Shown: positions 54,718-63,249, numbered from the stretch's first letter. The stretch is DNA of 64,000 nucleotides from Curtobacterium sp. MMLR14_010 (GCF_001865015.1 NZ_MJGV01000026.1:1-64000); one strand, 5' to 3'. The notes: a model not told the origin generated them from the letters alone. Program-made: numbers and translations.

Positions 54718-55395
54718 ATGGCGTCGCTGACCGACGACGCGATCGCGCGCATCCAGCAGATGATCGTCACCGGCGAGCTCCTGCCCGGGCAGCGCCTGCC
54801 GCCGGAGAAGGAGCTGAGCGAGTCCCTCGGGCTGTCGCGGAACAGCCTGCGCGAAGCGGTGAAGGCCCTCGAGCTCATCCGTGTGCTCGACGTCCGTCGC
54901 GGTGACGGCACCTACGTCACGTCGCTCGAGCCGTCCGTGCTGCTCGAGGCCGTGTCCTTCGTCGTCGACATGCACCACGACCGGTCGCTCGTGGACCTGC
55001 TCGAGGTCCGGCGCATCCTCGAACCCGCGTCCGCCGTGCTCGCGACGGCCCGAGCCTCCGAGCAGCAGATCGACGAGCTGGCCACGCTCATGGAGGCCGT
55101 CGACGACACCACCGGAGTCGAGGACCTCGTCGCCCACGACCTGCACTTCCACTCGACCATCGCCGGCATCGGCGGCAACCAGTACCTGTCGGGGCTCCTC
55201 GACGCGCTGTCGAGCAAGACGGTCCGCGTGCGGGTGTGGCGCGGCCTCACGCAGAACGGGTCGGTGCAGCGCACGCTCGACGAGCACGCCGCGATCGTCG
55301 ACGCGATGCGGCGGCGGGACCCGCAGCTCGTGCAGGCGCTCGTCGTGTCGCACGTGGAGGGCGTGGAGCGCTGGCTCCGACGGTCGCTCGACTGA
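54718..55395 (+). CDS. GntR-family regulator (FadR subfamily)
   Basis: Transcription factor of 225 residues. The N-terminal winged helix-turn-helix (about 8-72) includes GQRLPPEKELSESLGLSRNSLREAVKALE; the C-terminal FCD all-helical domain (about 88-220) binds a metal and an effector, with HDLHFHSTIA and HVEGVERWL visible. AGGAAGAG lies upstream of the ATG. Placed right after the fucose genes in the same direction, it most likely controls them, with a fuconate-pathway intermediate as effector (inference). Confidence 0.9.
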   Translation: MASLTDDAIARIQQMIVTGELLPGQRLPPEKELSESLGLSRNSLREAVKALELIRVLDVRRGDGTYVTSLEPSVLLEAVSFVVDMHHDRSLVDLLEVRRILEPASAVLATARASEQQIDELATLMEAVDDTTGVEDLVAHDLHFHSTIAGIGGNQYLSGLLDALSSKTVRVRVWRGLTQNGSVQRTLDEHAAIVDAMRRRDPQLVQALVVSHVEGVERWLRRSLD

Positions 55396-55503
55396 CGGAC
55401 GCCCGGCTGACGCCCGCTCAACTGACGCTCGCCGGGGCCAAACAGCCAGAAGACGCGAAAACCGGCGTGGATGTGGTCCGCCGTGTTGACTCTGGGGTTG
55501 ACC

Positions 55504-55531
55504 TCGGCACTGACGAACCCGTCAGTGCCGA
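55504..55531. promoter_or_regulatory. Hairpin/operator in the GlsB-gene leader
   Basis: A perfect 12-base inverted repeat (TCGGCACTGACG / CGTCAGTGCCGA) with loop AACC lies 26 bp before the next start codon. Two GTTGAC copies (about 55487 and 55498) lie just upstream. It could be a protein-binding site or a leader hairpin. Confidence 0.45.
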
Positions 55532-55557
55532 TTCGTTCGTTCCACCAGGAGGACACC

Positions 55558-55833
55558 GTGCTCGGTCTCATCATCAGCTTGATCATCGTCGGACTGATCG
55601 CCGGTGCGCTCGCGCGCCTGATCATCCCCGGCAAGCAGAACCTGTCGATCCTCATGACGATCGTCCTCGGCATCGTCGGTTCCTTCGTCGGCGGGTTCCT
55701 CGGGTTCCTGATCTTCCAGCACGACCCGATGGACGGCTTCTTCCAGCCGGCCGGCATCATCGGCTCGATCATCGGCGCGATCATCGTGCTGTTCCTCTAC
55801 ACCCGCTTCGCGGGCAAGGGCTCGCGCCGCTGA
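55558..55833 (+). CDS. GlsB/YeaQ/YmgE family stress membrane protein
   Basis: Small 91-residue protein with three membrane segments. The family pattern is clear: GLIAGALARLIIPGKQNLS after the first segment, TIVLGIVGSFVGGFLG in the second and GIIGSIIGAIIVLFLY in the third. Members are stress-induced in many bacteria but their mechanism is unknown. The GTG at 55558 has a strong AGGAGG five bases upstream. A 163-bp upstream region with a perfect hairpin suggests regulated expression. Confidence 0.9.
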   Translation: MLGLIISLIIVGLIAGALARLIIPGKQNLSILMTIVLGIVGSFVGGFLGFLIFQHDPMDGFFQPAGIIGSIIGAIIVLFLYTRFAGKGSRR

Positions 55834-55870
55834 TCGCACCAGATCAGAGCCCGACGGGGGTGTGCAGTGG

Positions 55871-56368
55871 TCAGACGACCACGGCACGCCCCCGTCGGCC
55901 GTTCCGGCGCAGCCACGTCGCACCGCCCACGACCGGGATGCCGATGAGCGCCAGCAGGCTCGTCCCGTAGAGCACGCCCGCCCAGATCGTGTGCGCTGCC
56001 CCGCTCGTCCCGAAGCCGTCGGCCACGTCCATCCCGAGCGCGAAGCCGGTTCCGAACGTCACCGGAGCTCCGAACGCCAGCAGCGCGAGGAACAGCACCG
56101 CCGAGATGACGGGGTCGAGCCGGTCGACGATGCCCCACACGGCGACGCCCACGGCGAGGACGACCCCGACGGCCGCGGTGACGAGCACGGTCCAGACGTC
56201 AGCCGCGACATCGAAGCCCTGACGCTCGAGGTGCCCGAGGATCGCAGCCAGCGAGCGCCCGGGGACCGCGGCCAACGGATCGAGCACGAGCGCCTGCAAC
56301 GCCATCAGCCCCGAGTACACCGCCACCACGGCCACACCCGCCACGTTCACGCCCACCCGCTGTCGCAT
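55871..56368 (-). CDS. Four-helix membrane protein, function unknown
   Basis: The 165-residue protein has four hydrophobic segments (about 7-30, 58-82, 86-106 and 128-148) and a basic C-terminus (WLRRNGRRGR). No domain or motif is recognised. It is convergent with the GlsB gene and separated from the next minus-strand genes by about 90 bp. Confidence 0.65.
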   Translation of the reverse strand: MRQRVGVNVAGVAVVAVYSGLMALQALVLDPLAAVPGRSLAAILGHLERQGFDVAADVWTVLVTAAVGVVLAVGVAVWGIVDRLDPVISAVLFLALLAFGAPVTFGTGFALGMDVADGFGTSGAAHTIWAGVLYGTSLLALIGIPVVGGATWLRRNGRRGRAVVV

Positions 56369-56456
56369 GGGCCGACGCTAGCGGAGGTCGTGGTGCTGCC
56401 ACCTCCGTCGCGGGGATGACGATCCGCGATCGTGGCCGTCATGCTGCCCGTCCGCT

Positions 56457-56693
56457 TCAGAGGAACCCGAGCGAGGCGATCGACATCAGCGCGCCGCCGA
56501 ACATGAAGAGCACGCCCAGCGCCCGGAACACGACGTCGGGTAGGTCGTCGAAGCGGTTCCTGACGCCCTCCCCGAAGACCTGCCGGTGTGCTCGGGACAT
56601 GAAATCGCGCCCTTCCCCTGGCTCAGCCGCGAGCGCCAGCCCGAGGAACGCGAACAGCAGGCCGACTGCGAGCAGCCCCCACACCGGGTTCAC
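56457..56693 (-). CDS. Small two-helix membrane protein
   Basis: The 78-residue protein starts with GTG at 56693, which overlaps the stop of the preceding 33-residue ORF (GTGA). It has one membrane segment at each end (about 3-22 and 58-76) and a soluble middle with SRAHRQVFGEGVRNRFDDLPD. No family is recognised. The chain of overlaps with the two upstream ORFs supports it as a real gene. Confidence 0.55.
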   Translation of the reverse strand: MNPVWGLLAVGLLFAFLGLALAAEPGEGRDFMSRAHRQVFGEGVRNRFDDLPDVVFRALGVLFMFGGALMSIASLGFL

Positions 56694-56791
56694 CGCTTGA
56701 AGCTCCAGAGGAACAGCGTCGCGAACACCAGGAAGCCCGACGAGCAGATCAGACCCATCACCTGCGTCCCGATCGCAGCCGAGCGTTTCAC
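56690..56791 (-). CDS. 33-residue membrane peptide
   Basis: A GTG at 56791 overlaps the lipoprotein stop (GTGA), and its own stop overlaps the next GTG (GTGA). The peptide has one membrane segment (about 10-29, MGLICSSGFLVFATLFLWSF) flanked by basic ends. Good overlaps on both sides argue for translation. Function unknown. Confidence 0.48.
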   Translation of the reverse strand: MKRSAAIGTQVMGLICSSGFLVFATLFLWSFKR

Positions 56792-57297
56792 TTCTCCTCC
56801 TGTGCCTTCGCCACCAGGTCGCTGTAGGCGGCCGCATACCAGGTGACGCTCGAGTCCCCCGACGTTGGTCCGATGGTGATCCAACTGCTCGACGTCACGA
56901 CATAGAGGTCTTCGTCGTGACCGCACTGAACCGAGCGGGCCGCGAGCTTCCTGCCGGTTTCGGATCCGTTGACGAAGCGCCCACTCCAGACCGCCATGGG
57001 GATCGTCCCGTTCCCCTGGCACGCGACAGACACACGGATGTGGGCCCGTTCCCCACTGTCTGCACCGCCGAGTGACAAGCGACTCGAAGCGTCGTTGGAA
57101 CCGCCGCCGCTGCCGAGTTCACCCGGCTGGTCGCTCCATCGATCCTGGACGGCGCGCATCCACCCGGATGAGACCTCGTCGTCGTCGATCGGCTTCAGCT
57201 GGTGAGAGCAGCCGGTGATCGAGACCACGGGCACGAGAGCCAGTCCGATGAAAGCGACCCATGAGCGGCGGCGGGTACGCGTCGGTGCAGTGGTCAT
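56788..57297 (-). CDS. Lipoprotein, function unknown
   Basis: The 169-residue protein has a basic start, a hydrophobic segment and the lipobox SITGC (Cys30). The mature part (about 31-169) is probably a beta-rich domain with two more cysteines (VACQ, VQCG) that could form a disulfide, and ends in AYSDLVAKAQEEK. No family is recognised. It is the first gene of a three-gene unit with the 33- and 78-residue membrane proteins, so the three may form one envelope complex. Base use is somewhat less GC-rich than neighbours. Confidence 0.65.
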   Translation of the reverse strand: MTTAPTRTRRRSWVAFIGLALVPVVSITGCSHQLKPIDDDEVSSGWMRAVQDRWSDQPGELGSGGGSNDASSRLSLGGADSGERAHIRVSVACQGNGTIPMAVWSGRFVNGSETGRKLAARSVQCGHDEDLYVVTSSSWITIGPTSGDSSVTWYAAAYSDLVAKAQEEK

Positions 57298-57430
57298 GTC
57301 GGACCAAGTGTTGCGCACGCGGGTCCGTTCCGCGCCCTCCCGTTCTGGCGTCGGTTCGAGGCCTGCCGGTGGGTGCCCGACAGGGCGATGCCGGTGCCGT
57401 GTCTGGCGCTCCTCTGGTTGACTGCCGACC

Positions 57431-57598
57431 ATGAGTGTCATCGGAGCCGCCACATCGTGCGCGACGGCCACGACCGACTGCGACGACACTGTCAGTCTCT
57501 CGGCGGGTCTGCTCCCGCCGCTGCTCATCGCCGGGATCGTGGTCGTCGTCGTGCTCGTCGTCTTCGTCGCACTCCTCCTGCGCCAGCGCCACCGCTAG
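57431..57598 (+). CDS. 55-residue single-pass membrane protein
   Basis: An ATG at 57431 opens a 55-codon frame. The N-terminal half is polar with two cysteines; the second half is one strong membrane segment (LLPPLLIAGIVVVVVLVV and following) ending in RQRHR. It is divergent from the lipoprotein gene. No homology is recognised. The clear hydrophobic segment plus positive end argue for a real small protein, but evidence is limited. Confidence 0.4.
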   Translation: MSVIGAATSCATATTDCDDTVSLSAGLLPPLLIAGIVVVVVLVVFVALLLRQRHR

Positions 57599-57639
57599 AC
57601 GGCCTGGGTCGTCGGGGTACCTGACGGTACGGTCTCGAC

Positions 57640-57984
57640 GTGGATGACTCCGTGACTGTGGCCGACCTGAAGAAACTCCTCGAGCCGATGTTCGACGCGA
57701 TGCTGCACGACCACGAACGAGCGACGCTGAGCTACCACCTCGAACAGCGCGTCGGCGAGCAGTGGCTCGGCGACAAGGAGCCGCTCGGCGATGATGACGT
57801 CGTCGGGAGCACGATGACGTGGGTTCGTTGGGAAGTGCTCGATGAGGAGGGTGGCTCGGCCTCACTGGATCTCGACGGCAGCCCTGAAGAACTCGTTGAA
57901 GCTGTACAGAGCGACCTCCAGGACTTCATCGCGGAGACCTCATTCGCATGGGGTGAGCTTCGCCAGCCACGAACACAGCCCTGA
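57640..57984 (+). CDS. Acidic hypothetical protein
   Basis: The 114-residue protein is acidic and soluble, with SVTVADLKKLLEPMFDAM at the N-terminus and a C-terminal ELVEAVQSDLQDFIAETSFAWGE helix. No domain is recognised. The GTG at 57640 is preceded by TACGGT six bases upstream and no ribosome site, a leaderless signature that supports the start. Confidence 0.6.
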   Translation: MDDSVTVADLKKLLEPMFDAMLHDHERATLSYHLEQRVGEQWLGDKEPLGDDDVVGSTMTWVRWEVLDEEGGSASLDLDGSPEELVEAVQSDLQDFIAETSFAWGELRQPRTQP

Positions 57985-58133
57985 CCGGGGAGGGGTCTCA
58001 CGACGGTGAGCCCTCTTCTCAGCGAGGTAGCCAACCGCCGAGGTGACATCGACCTCCTGACCGGGACCGGCTGTGCAGGAGCTCCTCGTGACGTTCCAGC
58101 AGCGCAGAGGGGCGTGCGACTAGCTTTGCGTGC

Positions 58134-58697
58134 GTGGAAGATCGCTCACCTTCAAGCGTCCCCGACCAGGACGCCGACCGACAGCAGCACGACCCGTACG
58201 CACGTCGCCCCGGGTACGTCACCGGCGCGGACGGCCGGACCGACACGTGGACGACCGCTGCGGTCGCGGGCGTGGTGTCCGGCTTCGTCGTGCTGTTCCT
58301 CGCGGGTCTGCTGAACCTCGCTGACCCGTTCGCCTACGCGGCAGCCGTGGTGGTCGGCGCCGCTGTCTGGTTCACCGTCCGCGCACGCCGTCGAGCAGCG
58401 GACCGTCAGGCGGGACGCGCCCCGGACGCTGTCGCGAAGGCGCGGTCTCAGGCCATCGCCGACGCGAACGGCGGGCGTCGGTTCTTCGTCGCCCAGAACC
58501 CGGTGGTCGTCATCGTGATGGGTGGCATCTTCCTCGCACTCGGCATCGGCAGACTCGTCGCTGCCGGCCCCTCCGCTGGCTCGCTCGTCACGACGGTCTT
58601 GCTCGCTGCGTCCGCGGTGTTCCTCATCGTGCAGGGCATCGGCACACTCGTCGTGAAGCGGCGATCGACGTCATCGTCTGGACCGGCACGCGACTGA
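58134..58697 (+). CDS. Membrane protein, function unknown
   Basis: The 187-residue protein has a polar N-terminal 40 residues, two membrane segments (about 42-60 and 64-82), a basic cytoplasmic loop, and two more segments (about 123-142 and 147-172). The C-terminus is basic. No family is recognised. The GTG at 58134 has TAGCTT seven bases upstream and no ribosome site, so it is probably leaderless. Confidence 0.65.
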   Translation: MEDRSPSSVPDQDADRQQHDPYARRPGYVTGADGRTDTWTTAAVAGVVSGFVVLFLAGLLNLADPFAYAAAVVVGAAVWFTVRARRRAADRQAGRAPDAVAKARSQAIADANGGRRFFVAQNPVVVIVMGGIFLALGIGRLVAAGPSAGSLVTTVLLAASAVFLIVQGIGTLVVKRRSTSSSGPARD

Positions 58698-58704
58698 CGC
58701 TGTT

Positions 58705-58950
58705 TCACGCCGACAGCAACCCCGCTTCGCGCAGCTCGTCCCACAGCGCCCCGGGCACCGAGACGGCAGCGCGGGCAGCGTTCTCCCGCACCTGCTCCGC
58801 CGGACGACGCCCTCGTCGCGGAGTGCGGCGAGCGCCGGCAGCCCCTGGGTCAGCCCGGCCGCCAGGTCGTAGACGTCGGGGTCGTGGAAGTAGGCCACAT
58901 CGACGTGGTCGACTCCGAGGCGGACGAGGGACTCGTCGAGCGAGCGCTCC
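58705..58950 (-). pseudogene. Decayed copy of the fucose-dehydrogenase-type aldo/keto reductase
   Basis: Minus-strand frames here match the intact reductase at 60651-61601. One frame ends in QVRENAARAAVSVPGALWDE, as the intact gene does. Another contains FHDPDVYDLAAGLTQGLP and LRDEGVVR from its middle. Roughly 365 bp between these parts is missing, which joins the two in different frames. The 5' part of the gene is absent beyond about 58950. It is therefore a remnant, lying directly after the stop of the secreted-protein gene. Confidence 0.82.
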
Positions 58951-58985
58951 CCCGCGGCGCGGCGACGTCGCCGAACGCGACGTCG

Positions 58986-60491
58986 TCAGGTCGTCAGGGC
59001 GCGACGGAGGGAACCACTGAGGTTGCCCGTCGTGTCGACGGACCAGGCCATGACTGTGAACCGCTGCCCAGCGGGGAGGGGCGGCAGCGCGGCGCTCCCG
59101 GCGCTCCCGGACCCCAGCGCGTACCCAGAGGTCGGCTGAGCGGATGAACCGTCCCCTGGTACGAGGCGGACGATGGTGCTGGCTGCGTCCTTGCTCGCTG
59201 ACGTGCCCCAGGTCACGGTCCTGCCGGTCGTCGTGGAGCTGAGCGTGAGTGATCGCGGACCCTTCGGAGCAGTCACGTCGTTCCGGTAGCGCCACAGGAA
59301 CTCAGCGCCGTACTTCCCGAGCACACCGCAATCGAACGACATGTCGATTCGCATGTGCTCGACTTCGCCATCTGCGGCGAGACCTGCGTTCTTCACCGTC
59401 ATCACGCCCTTGTCGCTGCCACAGGCGTGGCCGTCGGTCGCGAGCAGGCTGCCCCACGAGTTCGAGTCGCCGTAGCCCGTGAAGGTGTGACGCCCGTTCG
59501 TGATCCGATGATCACCTGGGATCGACAACAACCAGTCGTGGAGTGAATCAGGGCCGCCGTAGGCGCTCACGCCCGAGAAGTCGTAGTAGCCGCCGCCGTT
59601 CCACCCGTCGAAGAACTTCGTCCGACCGTCACTCTCTGTGTCGGTGAACCGCTTGCCGCCGTGGATGACGTCATCACCCCACGACGAGAAACGCGTGATG
59701 CCTGCGGGTGCGGTCCCGGTCATCGCCATCGATGCCGTCTGTCCACTGACAGGTACTCGCAACACCGCGGCCCGGACGCCGGCGGCCTTCGGTGAGAACC
59801 CGACCTGCAAGGTGCAGGCACCACCAGCGGGCACCGTCGTCGTGCTGCATGTGTCCTCCCTGATGGCCCAATCGGTGGCGGCGGCGCCCTTGACGATGGC
59901 CTTCCCGACGACGGCCGGCGAAGCAGTGGTGTTGCGCAATGACTGCACAACCCATATCCGCTGACTCTTCACCGGGGTCTGCGGCCACACCAGGTCCGTG
60001 GCCGTGAGCCGGACCGGAGCCTCGGGTTCACCCATCCGTACCTCGCCGAAGTACGGGACACCCTCGAACACGATGTCGAACCGGGTGACCTTGCCGCTCG
60101 CGTCGGCCGCGAGGTCCCGGATCTCGAATCCCTGTTGGGTCGCGACGCCAGATCCGAAGCTGATTCGGAACTCTTCGTTCTGCGACCCCTGGCCGCCGCC
60201 AGGTTCCGCGGGGTACGCGCCGATGTGGAGGTCCTCGTTCAGCGCGGCGCTGATCTCGAGGAACCCGCCGTCGAAGACGACGAAGAGGTGCCGAGTCGAC
60301 GAGTCCGAGCTGAGGTACGCACCGCCGTCCTGATGAAACTGCGGGTAGTTGCCCTGGCTGTTGTCCCTCGCGTTCGCGATCGTCACGATCACGTTGTCAG
60401 CGTCAGTGTCAGCGAGAGCGGGTTCCGCTCCGAACAAGGCTCCGATGATCGCGGTCGCGGCGATGAACCCGACCAGTGCTCTTCTCCGCAC
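58986..60491 (-). CDS. Secreted multi-domain protein, function unknown
   Basis: The 501-residue protein has a Sec signal peptide (about 1-27, cleaved after ALA). A first domain (about 30-155) is beta-rich. A middle immunoglobulin-like domain (about 165-265, with SLRNTTASPAVVGKA and CTLQVGFSPKAAG) resembles the ASH/choice-of-anchor domains. A third part (about 270-410) has repeated Gly/Trp/Tyr and four cysteines, and the last 90 residues look like a fibronectin-type domain. No catalytic motif is seen. The GTG has a GGAGGAGG site. Two copies of the same aldo/keto reductase flank it, one decayed, which suggests insertion or duplication here. Confidence 0.68.
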   Translation of the reverse strand: MRRRALVGFIAATAIIGALFGAEPALADTDADNVIVTIANARDNSQGNYPQFHQDGGAYLSSDSSTRHLFVVFDGGFLEISAALNEDLHIGAYPAEPGGGQGSQNEEFRISFGSGVATQQGFEIRDLAADASGKVTRFDIVFEGVPYFGEVRMGEPEAPVRLTATDLVWPQTPVKSQRIWVVQSLRNTTASPAVVGKAIVKGAAATDWAIREDTCSTTTVPAGGACTLQVGFSPKAAGVRAAVLRVPVSGQTASMAMTGTAPAGITRFSSWGDDVIHGGKRFTDTESDGRTKFFDGWNGGGYYDFSGVSAYGGPDSLHDWLLSIPGDHRITNGRHTFTGYGDSNSWGSLLATDGHACGSDKGVMTVKNAGLAADGEVEHMRIDMSFDCGVLGKYGAEFLWRYRNDVTAPKGPRSLTLSSTTTGRTVTWGTSASKDAASTIVRLVPGDGSSAQPTSGYALGSGSAGSAALPPLPAGQRFTVMAWSVDTTGNLSGSLRRALTT

Positions 60492-60650
60492 GGTTCCTCC
60501 TCCTGGGACCGCATGGCGATCACGGTAGCCGTGAGATCCTCAAGGAACAGTATCGGCCCCCAGCCGTCAGCGCCTCGGCGGCCCTGCCCCCACTCGGCGG
60601 GTCGTGCGGGAATCAGCGCAATCCAGTTCCCGACGTCCGATCGTGCGACG

Positions 60651-61601
60651 TCAGACTTCGAGCAAGCCGCCCGCGCGCAGCTCATCCCACAGCGCCCCGG
60701 GGACCTCGACCGCAGCGCGCGCAGCGTTCTCCCGCACCTGCTCCGCCGACTGCGCACCCACAGCGACCGTCCGCACCGCCGCAGCCTGCCGCGGGAACGC
60801 GAGCGCAGCCTCCGGCAGGGTGACACCGTGGCGTTCGCAGACCGCGGCGAGCGCCCGTGCCCGCTCGACGAGCTCCGGCGGCGCTGCGGCGTAGTCGTAG
60901 GTGGCGTCGTCCGCCGGCACGGGGCAGCTGAGCAGCCCGGAGTTGTACACCCCGACGGCGACGACGTCCACGCCGAGCTCAGCGCACCGCTCGACCAGCG
61001 CGGCGGCGGGTTGTTCGAGCAGCGTGTACCGGCCGGCGAGCATGACGACGTCGCAGAGCCCGGTCTCGATCGCGGCGCAGAGGGCGTCGACCGAGTTCGA
61101 GCCGACCCCGACCGCCCGGACGACACCCTCGTCGCGGAGTGCGGCGAGCGCCGGCAGCCCCTGGGTCAGCCCGGCCGTCAGGTCGTACACGTCGGGGTCG
61201 TGGAGGTAGGCCACGTCGACGTGGTCCAACCCGAGGCGACCGAGGGACTCGTCGAGCGAGCGTCGGATGCCGGCGGCGGACGGGTCCCACTGCCGCACCA
61301 GGTCGTTCGGCACGGCGAACCCCTCGTCGTCGGTGCCGTCACCCGGCCCCGGGACCAGCAGGCGCCCGACCTTGGTCGACAGGGTGAAGGAGGACCGCGG
61401 CCGGTCTGCGAGGGCCGCCCCGAGCCTCCGTTCCGACAGCCCGAGACCGTAGTGGGGCGCTGTGTCGAAGCCGCGCACCCCGGCGTCCCATGCGGCGTCG
61501 ACGGTGGCGCGGGCGTCGTCGTCGGTGACCTCGTGCAACAGGTTCCCGATGCCGGCGGCGCCGAGCCAGAACGGGCCGAGGTCGAACTCGACCTGGCTCA
61601 C
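60651..61601 (-). CDS. Aldo/keto reductase, L-fucose (D-threo-aldose 1-) dehydrogenase type
   Basis: The 316-residue enzyme matches the AKR subgroup that oxidises L-fucose to its lactone. FWLGAAGIGNLLHEV (about 11-25) starts the barrel, FDTAPHYGLGLSERRLG carries the catalytic Asp and Tyr, LSTKVGRLL the Lys, and YLHDPDVYDL the His. The GTG at 61601 overlaps the mutarotase stop by four bases (GTGA). Together with the mutarotase and fucosidase genes upstream it would feed the lactonase at 52 kb. Alternative aldose substrates are possible. Confidence 0.87.
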   Translation of the reverse strand: MSQVEFDLGPFWLGAAGIGNLLHEVTDDDARATVDAAWDAGVRGFDTAPHYGLGLSERRLGAALADRPRSSFTLSTKVGRLLVPGPGDGTDDEGFAVPNDLVRQWDPSAAGIRRSLDESLGRLGLDHVDVAYLHDPDVYDLTAGLTQGLPALAALRDEGVVRAVGVGSNSVDALCAAIETGLCDVVMLAGRYTLLEQPAAALVERCAELGVDVVAVGVYNSGLLSCPVPADDATYDYAAAPPELVERARALAAVCERHGVTLPEAALAFPRQAAAVRTVAVGAQSAEQVRENAARAAVEVPGALWDELRAGGLLEV

Positions 61602-61921
61602 GCTTGGCCGTCCAGCGCCCACACGAGCGGGATGCCGTCGTCGTCGCCGGAGTAGTCGTCGTCCGCCTCGAGCAGCGGGTTGACGAGCTCCTGCCAGGCG
61701 ACGTTCACCGGGTCCTCGGCGAGGGACCGCCGCATGGCACGGTGGTCGTCGACCTCGATGAGGTGGACCAGGTCCTGGCCGTCACGCCAGATGCTCCAGT
61801 TCGTCACCCCGGCGGCTCGGAGTCGCTCCACGAGCGCGGGCGGGATCGCGACGTGCAGCTGTTCGTACGCTGCCTCCTGTCCCGCCCGCAGTCGTGTGCG
61901 CGAGAGGACCCGCTGGGTCAC
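61598..61921 (-). CDS. L-rhamnose/L-fucose mutarotase (RhaM-like)
   Basis: The 107-residue ferredoxin-like protein matches the RhaM/L-rhamnose mutarotase family: LRAGQEAAYEQLHVAIPPALVERLRAAG and the NWSIWRDGQDLVHLIEVDD strand with the catalytic His/Tyr region. Such enzymes interconvert sugar anomers. The GTG at 61921 overlaps the fucosidase stop by four bases (GTGA). The context makes L-fucose the likely sugar. Confidence 0.85.
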   Translation of the reverse strand: MTQRVLSRTRLRAGQEAAYEQLHVAIPPALVERLRAAGVTNWSIWRDGQDLVHLIEVDDHRAMRRSLAEDPVNVAWQELVNPLLEADDDYSGDDDGIPLVWALDGQA

Positions 61922-63249
61922 GCGTCGTCCTCGAGGAACAGCTCCACCACCGGCAGGGCGACGTCCGGGCGCTGGATCGGCAGCGTCAGGGTGAGGGTGC
62001 CCGCGGGCTGGCCGCCGAGCCCGGTGGTGATGGCGCGGACGGACGGGTCGATGGAGCGGAAGGCGATCTCCGACGCGTCGTTGAGCAGCTGCGCGTACTC
62101 GACCTTGCCGGCGAGCCCGGCGAGGTGCACGTGCTCGAACGGCCACGCGAACAGGTGCAGGTACAGCCGGTTGCCGCGCTGCGTGTAGACGGTGTTCGGC
62201 GGCGCGACGAACGAGGACGGGCCGGCGCCGTACACGGAGCGGCCGTGCTGGTGCATCCAGGTGCCCATGCCGTCGAGCGTCGCGCGGGACACCCCGTCGA
62301 ACTCCCCGCGGCCGGTCGGGCCGATGTTCAGGAGCATGTTGCCGTTGTTCGACACCCCGTCGGCGAGCATGCGCACGAGCAGGTCGACGCTCTTCACGTT
62401 CATGTTGTCGCGGTCGTAGCCCCACGAGCCGTTGAGCGTCTGGCAGGCCTCCCACGGCACCTGGACGCCGTCGAGCTCCATCGGCTTGTCCGGCTGGTAC
62501 TGCTCGGGCGTGACGATGTCGCCGGGGATGTCGAGGCGGTCGTTGACGATGATGCCCGGCTGCAGGCGACGGGTGAGCGCGAGGAGCTCCTCGCTCCCCC
62601 AGTCGTCGCGGCCCTTGCCACCCCAGACGTCGTGGTGGTCGTCCTCGCGGTAGGAGAAGTCGTAGAACAGGTAGTCGATCTGCCCGTAGTCCGTCAGCAG
62701 CTCCTCCACCTGGCCGTGCAGGTACTCCCGGTAGCGGGCCATGTCGCGGCCCTCGTTGAGCCGGGCGATCTCGGCGTCGCCGTCGTTCCGTCGCGGGTGG
62801 TGTCCGTCGATGGTGAAGTCCGGGTGGTGCCAGTCGATGAGCGAGTGGTAGAAGCCGACCTTGAGCCCCTCGGCACGGACGGCGTCGACGAACTCGCGGA
62901 CGATGTCGCGCCCGAACCGGGTGTTCGTGGACTTGTAGTCGGTGAGCGCGGTGTCCCACAGGCAGAAGCCCTCGTGGTGCTTCGTGGTGAGCACGACGTA
63001 CTTCATGCCGGCCTCGCGTGCTCGACGTGCCCAGTCGGCAGCGTCGAACAGGTCGGGGTCGAAGTGGTCGAAGTACTTCTGGTAGGCGTCCTCGGTGATG
63101 TACTCGCGGTTCTTGATCCACTCGTGGCGGGCGGGGAGCGCGTACAGGCCCCAGTGGATGAACATCCCGAAGCGGTCGTGGGTGAACCAGGCGGGCAGCC
63201 CGGTGGCGTCGGTGGCCGTCTGGGGCTGGGCGGGTGCGGTGATGGTCAT
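61918..63249 (-). CDS. GH29 alpha-L-fucosidase
   Basis: Glycosidase of 443 residues without a signal peptide, so it acts on imported oligosaccharides. The GH29 barrel is seen as FGMFIHWGLYALPARHEWI (about 27-45), LTTKHHEGFCLWDT (about 87-100), FYHSLIDWHHPDF and DYLFYDFS (nucleophile Asp, about 201). A C-terminal beta-sandwich covers about 345-440. AAAGGAAA lies upstream of the ATG. First gene of the coupled fucosidase-mutarotase-dehydrogenase set, all with GTGA overlaps. The shorter insert loops suggest the broader-specificity GH29 group. Confidence 0.92.
   Translation of the reverse strand: MTITAPAQPQTATDATGLPAWFTHDRFGMFIHWGLYALPARHEWIKNREYITEDAYQKYFDHFDPDLFDAADWARRAREAGMKYVVLTTKHHEGFCLWDTALTDYKSTNTRFGRDIVREFVDAVRAEGLKVGFYHSLIDWHHPDFTIDGHHPRRNDGDAEIARLNEGRDMARYREYLHGQVEELLTDYGQIDYLFYDFSYREDDHHDVWGGKGRDDWGSEELLALTRRLQPGIIVNDRLDIPGDIVTPEQYQPDKPMELDGVQVPWEACQTLNGSWGYDRDNMNVKSVDLLVRMLADGVSNNGNMLLNIGPTGRGEFDGVSRATLDGMGTWMHQHGRSVYGAGPSSFVAPPNTVYTQRGNRLYLHLFAWPFEHVHLAGLAGKVEYAQLLNDASEIAFRSIDPSVRAITTGLGGQPAGTLTLTLPIQRPDVALPVVELFLEDDA

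Noticed and set aside
58705-59295. A functional short reductase or a new ORF over the reductase remnant
   Set aside because: The matches to the intact reductase lie in two frames and lack the catalytic Asp/Tyr/Lys part, so it cannot be active.
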